A DNA stretch of 12,304 nucleotides from contig JAGOUF010000022.1 in assembly GCA_018061385.1 (NCBI GenBank), forward strand, positions 1-12,304, written 5' to 3'. Position numbers and translations under genes: made by a program. The notes beneath the pieces were generated by a model that was not told the DNA's origin, ran no database searches, and saw nothing but the letters and a program-made list of their open reading frames with translations. The stretch is from Chitinophagaceae bacterium (lineage in GTDB: Bacteria; Bacteroidota; Bacteroidia; Chitinophagales; Chitinophagaceae). Positions 7,295-12,304 of this stretch are shown here, in pieces (within the stretch, counting starts at the first letter, position 1; every line of letters starts with the position of its first letter).

Positions 7295-9277
7295 ATGAAA
7301 AAAACATTATTGCCATATTTCGTACTAATAGTTGCTAGTTGCTATACCAATATGATAACTGCACAAACAATGTCAAAAGAAAATAAAGTACAAGCTATAA
7401 CTCTCACATTTAATACCAGCTTAACAAGCAGCTTTATAAATCCACCGGCAGTTAGTGGTGTAATTAACGACCCAACAGACCCAGCTAAAACAGTAGGAAT
7501 TGTAGTTGATATAAAGGATGACGGAAGTCCAATTACTGCAGCTAACTATACGCTTACTGCAGCTAGTAGTAAAACGAGTGTAGTGTCCAATGCCAATATT
7601 ATTATTACAAAAGCAGATGGTACTGCAACTATAAAAATTACACCAACCGGTATAGGATATGCAAATATTACTTTAACCTTAACCAAAGCAAGCAGTAGCA
7701 AAACGTTAACAATTAACTATGCAGCATCTGTAGCTTCAACTACACCAACAACAACATTTTGGCATACTGGATATTCCGATGCATCTGCTACGGTTTCATT
7801 AGATAATGATTTTATGGTAATGGCCGATGACGAAAAAAATAATTTGTATGTTGTAAATAGAAGTCAATCTGGGCTTCCGGTAAAGACTTATTATTTTGGC
7901 GATTTACTTGGTTTAACAGACGGTAGTGCTGGAGATTATAAAGAAGTTGATGTTGAAGCATGCGTAAGAAGCCGTATAACTGCCAATAAAGTTTATTGGT
8001 TAGGCTCAATGAGTAATGCTGGCTCATCAAATATTTATAAAGTAAATAGCAACAAACTTTTTGCTACAACTATTACAGGCACAGGTTCTACAACATCGTT
8101 TTCTGTAAATGGTTACTACAGTAGTTTAAGACAAAGACTAATTATTTGGGGCGATGCCAATGGTTACAATTTTACCTCTAGTACTTCTAGTGGACATGAT
8201 GCTAAAACTATTGATGGCTTTAATGTAGAAGGCATGACAATAGGCCCAGATAATACTACTTTATACATAAGTTTTAGAGCTCCATTGGTACCAACAGCAA
8301 ATAGAACAAAAGCAGTAATTGCACCACTACTCAATTTTGAAACTTGGTTTAATAATGGAAGCCCATCTGGCAATCCAACTTTTGGCAACCCCATTGAATT
8401 GAATTTGGGAGGAAGAGGAATAAGGGATATTGTTCGTTTATCAAACGGTGTATTTATTATTGTTGCTGGCAATTATGACAATACCCCTTTAAATGGTGCA
8501 ATCTTCAAATGGACTGGTGTTGCAACAGATGCCCCAATTCAAATTACCAATATGGATATTTCTACTTTGAATGCAGAAGCTTGTATTGAAATAAATGAAA
8601 ACAACAATCTTGCTTTAAACAAACTTCAAATTATTAGCGATAACGGTTCGTTTGAATTTTACAATGATGGTACTCAAGCCAAAGATTTAACGAATGATAC
8701 ATACAAAAAATACAGAAGCGATATAATTACTGCTCCATCAAACGTATTACCAATGCAGTTAGATTATTTTACAGTTACAAAACAAAATAACAATGCTTTG
8801 TTAAACTGGAAAGTTTTAGAATCTAGCAGTATAAAACAATTTGAAGTATTTCGTTCTATTAATAACAGCAACAACTTCATTTCTATAGCCACTATCAATA
8901 AAACCAATGATAAAAATAATTATATTTTTACTGATAAAATTTTACAACCAACAACAGTTTATTATAAAATAAAATTCATAGAACCCAATGGAAACAGTAC
9001 TTATAGCAATATAAGAGCCATTAGTTTTAATGAAAAAAATGCTATACTAAAAGTATATCCAAACCCTGTAACAGCCAATTCATTTTCAGTTACTACAGAT
9101 ATTGTTGGCAATAAAAAAGTAGACGTTTATAATAGCATTGGAGCTTTAATAACAACATTAAACTTTTCGGGTACAGCTTTAGATATTCAAACCAATCATT
9201 GGTCTAAAGGAAATTATTTATTAATTATTTCATCTAACAACACAATACTTGGTAACGAAAAAGTTGTAATTCAATAA
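7295..9277 (+). CDS. Secreted multidomain DUF3616 protein with type IX secretion tail
   Basis: The 660 residues read in order as follows. A signal peptide covers 1-23 (cleavage near ITA-Q). A Thr/Ser/Ala-rich Ig-like beta region spans about 32-147. A DUF3616 domain spans about 155-475, shown by DGFNVEGM (307-314), ISFRAPL (325-331) and LGGRGIRDI (371-379). An FN3-like module spans about 484-577, opening LPMQLDYFTVTKQNN and containing LLNWKV. A T9SS type A sorting domain spans about 584-660, with YPNP at 588-591 and KGNYLLIIS near the end. The T9SS tail should send it across the outer membrane, to be released or attached to the cell surface. DUF3616 has no known activity; its repeated strands suggest a beta-propeller. 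The frame can be extended to a TTG at 7265, but the ATG at 7295 (MKKTLLPYF) starts the signal peptide directly. Cys16 sits in VASC, a lipobox-like context, which is noted separately. Confidence 0.85.
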   Translation: MKKTLLPYFVLIVASCYTNMITAQTMSKENKVQAITLTFNTSLTSSFINPPAVSGVINDPTDPAKTVGIVVDIKDDGSPITAANYTLTAASSKTSVVSNANIIITKADGTATIKITPTGIGYANITLTLTKASSSKTLTINYAASVASTTPTTTFWHTGYSDASATVSLDNDFMVMADDEKNNLYVVNRSQSGLPVKTYYFGDLLGLTDGSAGDYKEVDVEACVRSRITANKVYWLGSMSNAGSSNIYKVNSNKLFATTITGTGSTTSFSVNGYYSSLRQRLIIWGDANGYNFTSSTSSGHDAKTIDGFNVEGMTIGPDNTTLYISFRAPLVPTANRTKAVIAPLLNFETWFNNGSPSGNPTFGNPIELNLGGRGIRDIVRLSNGVFIIVAGNYDNTPLNGAIFKWTGVATDAPIQITNMDISTLNAEACIEINENNNLALNKLQIISDNGSFEFYNDGTQAKDLTNDTYKKYRSDIITAPSNVLPMQLDYFTVTKQNNNALLNWKVLESSSIKQFEVFRSINNSNNFISIATINKTNDKNNYIFTDKILQPTTVYYKIKFIEPNGNSTYSNIRAISFNEKNAILKVYPNPVTANSFSVTTDIVGNKKVDVYNSIGALITTLNFSGTALDIQTNHWSKGNYLLIISSNNTILGNEKVVIQ

Positions 9278-9280
9278 TAG

Positions 9281-9880
9281 CTATTTACAAACAACTGGCA
9301 TTGCTTCAACATCAGTTTCTCTACCAAACCATACACAAGCATAACCTTGGTAAATACCAATACCAATAGATTTCCAAGGTTCGGTTTTCCAAATGCTTTG
9401 GTTAATGATTACATCGTTATGTCCACTACTTGTTTTCCAACCTTGTAACGATTCTTCTGCGGTTGCAGTATAAGTAGCATCATTGCTATGGTATGTGCTA
9501 AAAGAAATTTCAAACCCATACCCTTTATAATTGGTTAATTGTTTGGGTTTATTCCACATACATTCTGCCTCTTTATGATCTGGTGTGTAACAACAACTTG
9601 TCCAAGTTCCATTGCTACTCCAACTGTGCATATTACAACTACCTACATTGGGTTTATTTTTAACTACATCTCTAGCATGTGTTTGTGCAACAAAACTTAA
9701 TGAGGTAGACAATGGAATTGAAGGCAACCCTTTTTCTTTCCGATACTGCATAATTAGTTTATACAAATCCATTTCATTTTGTGTTAAACAAACCGAAATT
9801 TTCTTTTCATTATTTTCTTGTGCAATAACTGAAGACAACTGAAAAGAAAAAACAACAAGTGAAAAAAGTATATACTTCAT
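9281..9880 (-). CDS. Exported CAP/SCP-domain (PR-1-like) protein, cysteine-rich
   Basis: The product has 199 residues with a signal peptide at 1-20 (MKYILFSLVVFSFQLSSVIA-Q). An ATG at 9916 would only add 12 polar residues ahead of it. The mature protein fits a CAP domain. The first helix contains LIMQYRKEKGLPSIPLS (42-58), followed by SFVAQTHARDVV. The conserved cavity residues appear as His85 (NMHSW), Glu124 (YGFEISF), Glu142/143 (AEESLQGW) and His154 (SSGHNDVIIN). The end strand is SIGIGIYQGYACVWFG. Seven cysteines remain after the signal peptide (31, 82, 96, 97, 107, 182, 198), which fits oxidised export and disulfides, leaving one odd. CAP proteins bind lipids, metals or partner proteins; a protease role is unproven in most. 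There is no T9SS tail. It converges on the DUF3616 gene with three bases between stops. Confidence 0.85.
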   Translation of the reverse strand: MKYILFSLVVFSFQLSSVIAQENNEKKISVCLTQNEMDLYKLIMQYRKEKGLPSIPLSTSLSFVAQTHARDVVKNKPNVGSCNMHSWSSNGTWTSCCYTPDHKEAECMWNKPKQLTNYKGYGFEISFSTYHSNDATYTATAEESLQGWKTSSGHNDVIINQSIWKTEPWKSIGIGIYQGYACVWFGRETDVEAMPVVCK

Positions 9881-10020
9881 ATGTAAATTATATTTATTAA
9901 AAATAAGATTCTTCAACTATATTTTGAGTTGAACCTAATGAATAAAATAATTTATTTCATTAAAATTAACAATTCAATATCCTTACCAACAAACAAAAGT
10001 GGCTGCATATATACAAAACC

Positions 10021-10028
10021 TATCTTTG
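10021..10028 (+). promoter_or_regulatory. -7 promoter box of kbl (TATCTTTG)
   Basis: TATCTTTG followed by CA is an exact TAnnTTTG match, 22 bases before the kbl ATG at 10051, implying a leader of about 15 bases. At the -33 position there is TGG rather than TTG. It is the best-placed promoter signal on the plus strand of this window. Confidence 0.55.
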
Positions 10029-10050
10029 CAATCTTAAAATTTGCTTGCAT

Positions 10051-11238
10051 ATGAATACACAGTTTACAGAAAGAATTACTACTGAACTTGCAGAAATTGA
10101 AGCTGCTGGTTTATCGAAAAAAGAAAGAATAATTACTAGTGAACAAGGTGCTGAAATAGTTGTAAATGGAAAAACCGTTTTAAACTTTTGTGCCAACAAT
10201 TACTTGGGTTTATCTTCTCACCCAAAAGTAATTGAAGCTGCCCACAAAGCCATTGATAGCCATGGTTATGGCATGAGTAGTGTACGTTTTATTTGTGGCA
10301 CTCAAGACATTCACAAAGAATTAGAAACAAAAATTGCTCAATTTTTAGGTACAGAAGATGCCATTTTATATGCTGCTGCATTTGATGCAAATGGTGGCGT
10401 TTTTGAACCATTGTTTAACGAAGAAGATGCCATTATTAGCGATGCATTAAACCATGCAAGTATTATTGATGGTGTTCGTTTATGTAAAGCACAACGTTAC
10501 AGATACGAGCACAACAACATGAACGATTTAGAAACTAAACTACAAGAATCGGCACATTTAAGAAGTAGGATTATTGTTACAGATGGCAGTTTTAGTATGG
10601 ATGGAACGATTGCACAATTAGATAAAATTTGCGACTTAGCAGATAAATACAATGCCATTGTAATGATAGACGAATGTCATTCATCTGGCTTCTTAGGTAA
10701 AACAGGAAGAGGTACACATGAATACAGAAATGTAATGGGCAGAATTGATATTATTACTGGCACATTGGGTAAAGCATTGGGTGGTGCAAGTGGTGGTTTT
10801 ACAAGTGGTAAAAAAGAAGTGATAGAGCTATTGCGTCAGCGTAGTCGTCCATATTTATTTTCAAATACTGTTGCTCCAAGTATTGTAGGTGCAAGCATTG
10901 CAGTACTAAATATGTTAACTGAAACAACTGAATTAAGAGACCAATTAGAATACAATACAACATATTTTAGAACTAAAATGACGGAAGCTGGATTTGATAT
11001 TAAACCTGGTGATCATCCAATTGTGCCAGTAATGTTATATGATGCAGTATTGGCTCAAAATTTTGCAGCCCAAATTTTAGATGAAGGCATTTATGTTATT
11101 GGTTTCTTTTTTCCTGTGGTTGCAAAAGGGCAAGCTAGAATTAGAGTACAATTAAGTGCTGCACACAATCAAGCACATTTAGATAAAGCCATTGCTGCAT
11201 TTACTAAAGTAGGTAAAGCATTGGGTGTAATTCAATAA
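10051..11238 (+). CDS. kbl: Glycine C-acetyltransferase (2-amino-3-ketobutyrate CoA ligase)
   Basis: This PLP enzyme of the alpha-oxoamine synthase family cleaves 2-amino-3-oxobutyrate with CoA to glycine and acetyl-CoA, the second step of threonine breakdown in the cytoplasm. The 395 residues are the family length. Long blocks match the well-known Kbl sequence: NFCANNYLGL (45-54), SVRFICGTQDIHKELE (77-92), SDALNHASIIDGVRLCKA (130-147, His135 stacks on PLP), Ser182 in FSMDG, Asp207 and His210 in IDECHSSGF, the Schiff-base Lys241 in GTLGKALGGASGG, and RQRSRPYLFSN. DECH in place of the E. coli-type DDSH is also seen in the animal enzyme, so it is not an anomaly. These blocks exclude 8-amino-7-oxononanoate synthase and serine palmitoyltransferase. 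A TTG at 10045 is in frame, but the ATG at 10051 matches the family start. No threonine dehydrogenase gene is nearby. Confidence 0.96.
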   Translation: MNTQFTERITTELAEIEAAGLSKKERIITSEQGAEIVVNGKTVLNFCANNYLGLSSHPKVIEAAHKAIDSHGYGMSSVRFICGTQDIHKELETKIAQFLGTEDAILYAAAFDANGGVFEPLFNEEDAIISDALNHASIIDGVRLCKAQRYRYEHNNMNDLETKLQESAHLRSRIIVTDGSFSMDGTIAQLDKICDLADKYNAIVMIDECHSSGFLGKTGRGTHEYRNVMGRIDIITGTLGKALGGASGGFTSGKKEVIELLRQRSRPYLFSNTVAPSIVGASIAVLNMLTETTELRDQLEYNTTYFRTKMTEAGFDIKPGDHPIVPVMLYDAVLAQNFAAQILDEGIYVIGFFFPVVAKGQARIRVQLSAAHNQAHLDKAIAAFTKVGKALGVIQ

Positions 11239-11259
11239 AAATTTATTTAGAAATTTTAG

Positions 11260-11295
11260 CATAAAGGCACTTGCATTAAACCAAGTGCCTTTATG
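11260..11295 (+). terminator. Terminator hairpin behind kbl
   Basis: A 14-bp perfect stem (CATAAAGGCACTTG, 11260-11273, with 11282-11295) closes an eight-base loop. It begins 21 bases after the kbl stop and is followed by ATTTGTTCAATTTC, which is T-rich but interrupted. Some read-through into the membrane protein gene, which starts 25 bases later, is plausible. I see no exact TAnnTTTG box between hairpin and start. Confidence 0.7.
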
Positions 11296-11320
11296 ATTTG
11301 TTCAATTTCAAACTAACTGT

Positions 11321-12100
11321 ATGAAAAAAAATTTACCTCTAGTTATTTTACAAATAACTGCATTTATTATTATGATTGCCGTAAATGCACTAGCCAATAT
11401 TTTACCAATTAATGGTTTAAATACAGGAGAAGTAAGTGCATTTTACCCTAACTATTTTGTACCAGCAGGTTTTACATTTAGTATATGGGGAATCATTTAT
11501 TTATTGTTGGCAGTATACTTATTTGCAAGTACACAACTATTACTGAAAAAAAATAACGATGCTACTAAAGAAAAAATGAGCATTCAAGTTGCAAAAATTT
11601 TTATTGGAACTTGCATATTAAATGCAAGTTGGATTTTTGCCTGGCATTATTTACAAGTATTGGCATCGGTTTTCATTATGCTACTTTTCTTATTTACGTT
11701 AACAATCATGTATATAAAACAACAACAAGCAACTGTTTCATTTACTCCATTTCAACAATTTGCAATACACATTCCATTTGTAGTGTATTTAGCTTGGATA
11801 TGTGTTGCAACTATTGCCAACATTACAGCACTACTGGTTTCAATTGGCTTTAATGGCATTGGTGTAGAACCTACAACTTGGAGTATTTGCATGATTATAG
11901 TTGCTACATTATTAGCCATTTATTTTGGAATTAAAGAAAAGCAATGGGCATTTTGTGCTGTAATTTCCTGGGCTTTGTATGGTATTTTACAAGGGCAAAA
12001 AAGCAGTTCTTATGCTATCGGCTTATCTGCTACAATATGTATGGTTGTTGTTTTAATTGCTACAGTTATTGCTACTTACGATAAGAAAAAAAGTGTTTAG
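11321..12100 (+). CDS. Long TspO/MBR-type (tryptophan-rich sensory protein family) membrane protein
   Basis: This is a 259-residue integral inner-membrane protein. Hydrophobic segments lie at about 6-28, 51-75, 91-110, 111-132, 148-173, 184-204, 208-224 and 230-252, so eight spans are likely, against five in classical TspO of about 160 residues. Family-like features are PAGFTFSIWGIIYLLL (48-63), NASWIFAWHYLQ (101-112) and YLAWICVATIANITALL (156-172). Together they give the aromatic, tryptophan-bearing helices typical of long bacterial members. TspO proteins bind porphyrins and cholesterol-like ligands and have been linked to tetrapyrrole and stress responses. Whether that applies to the long form is unknown. 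It follows the kbl terminator by 25 bases, so it may partly depend on kbl transcription, but no functional link is evident. The ATG at 11321 (MKKNLPLVI) starts directly at the first span. Confidence 0.75.
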   Translation: MKKNLPLVILQITAFIIMIAVNALANILPINGLNTGEVSAFYPNYFVPAGFTFSIWGIIYLLLAVYLFASTQLLLKKNNDATKEKMSIQVAKIFIGTCILNASWIFAWHYLQVLASVFIMLLFLFTLTIMYIKQQQATVSFTPFQQFAIHIPFVVYLAWICVATIANITALLVSIGFNGIGVEPTTWSICMIIVATLLAIYFGIKEKQWAFCAVISWALYGILQGQKSSSYAIGLSATICMVVVLIATVIATYDKKKSV

Positions 12101-12257
12101 TTCTTGCCTTTTTTAGTTCTTTTCTAGTTTTATTTTTTTGTCAACCCAATCTTATGAAGGCAATTAGTCTTTATTTAAAAACACCTTAATATTATTTAAA
12201 ATATTGTACTTTGTTGCAGAATAGAAACTAATGTTTTAGAAATTAAAATATTCATCA

Positions 12258-12304
12258 ATGCAACAACCCAAAAAACATCTTAACAAAAAACTTCTTTTAA
12301 TAAT
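12258..12304 (+). CDS. Start of a further gene, cut by the window edge
   Basis: An ATG at 12258 opens a frame that stays open to the edge (MQQPKKHLNKKLLLI, 15 codons). The basic stretch followed by Leu/Ile looks like the beginning of a signal peptide or first membrane helix. TACTTTG at 12207-12213, one base short of the -7 consensus, lies upstream. Too little is visible to name a family, and the coding call itself rests on this short piece. Confidence 0.4.
   Translation, partial: MQQPKKHLNKKLLLI

Noticed and set aside
8164..8472. 102-codon leftward frame inside the DUF3616 gene
   Set aside because: It overlaps the conserved DUF3616 block and has a composition typical of antisense frames.
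9912..9933. 7-bp inverted repeat (TTCAACT and AGTTGAA) upstream of the CAP gene
   Set aside because: It is short, with an eight-base loop, in very AT-rich DNA; such repeats are expected by chance, so it is not listed as an operator.
9938..9960. AT-rich near-palindrome between the CAP gene and kbl
   Set aside because: The stem is nearly all A/T with a bulge, and neither gene ends here, so neither terminator nor operator is supported.
10045..10050. TTG at 10045 as start of kbl
   Set aside because: The ATG two codons later gives the usual family length and start.
10051..11238. DECH replacing DDSH in the kbl active site as a sign of changed function
   Set aside because: DECH is also found in the animal glycine C-acetyltransferase, and the Asp and His that matter are kept.
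1..12304. CRISPR array, IS element, tRNA, phage or defence genes
   Set aside because: No regularly spaced repeats, no transposase or integrase motifs, no tRNA cloverleaf and no nuclease or toxin-antitoxin signature were found in reading both strands.

Overview
The window looks like a low-GC Bacteroidota chromosome segment, and the Chitinophagales/Sphingobacteriales side is my best guess. The support is a secreted protein with a type IX secretion (T9SS) C-terminal tail, several good matches to the Bacteroidota -7 promoter box TAnnTTTG, near-absence of Shine-Dalgarno sequences, AT-rich coding sequence and mostly TAA stops. I saw no IS element, prophage gene, CRISPR array, tRNA or rRNA. GC content and taxonomy were judged by eye, not computed.

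Left part (1-4033). The end of a rightward exported DUF4440/NTF2-like gene meets, 20 bases away, a leftward group of envelope-type genes. Read in transcription order, these are a small lipoprotein (3991-3464), a perfect 17-bp hairpin (3407-3449), two related exported TPR proteins (3374-2532 and 2517-1690), and a 418-residue exported helical protein of unknown function (1678-422). The last three are 14 and 11 bases apart and very probably form one operon. This is the least understood part of the window and the best candidate for an undescribed module.

Middle (4034-7086). A 330-base stretch without genes and a strong terminator precede two leftward housekeeping genes: a cystathionine gamma-synthase-type PLP enzyme (metB, 5539-4400) and class II fumarase (fumC, 7053-5632). 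A 15-bp hairpin lies between them, and fumC has a clear TACCTTTG promoter box just before its start.

Right part (7087-12304). A rightward 660-residue secreted protein combines an Ig-like region, a DUF3616 propeller-like domain, an FN3-like module and a T9SS tail. It converges, with a 3-base gap, on a leftward exported CAP/SCP-domain protein. Glycine C-acetyltransferase (kbl, 10051-11238) follows with a TATCTTTG promoter box and a terminator hairpin. Next come a long TspO/MBR-type multi-spanning membrane protein (11321-12100), about 157 bases of T- and A-rich spacer, and the first 15 codons of another gene at the edge.

Metabolically, fumC (TCA cycle), metB (transsulfuration/methionine) and kbl (threonine to glycine plus acetyl-CoA) are unrelated core genes that happen to be neighbours. 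The exported proteins dominate the rest. For six genes I chose an internal ATG over a longer reading frame, because the shorter form begins directly with a signal peptide or the family's usual N terminus. In three of these a promoter box falls between or next to the two candidate starts.
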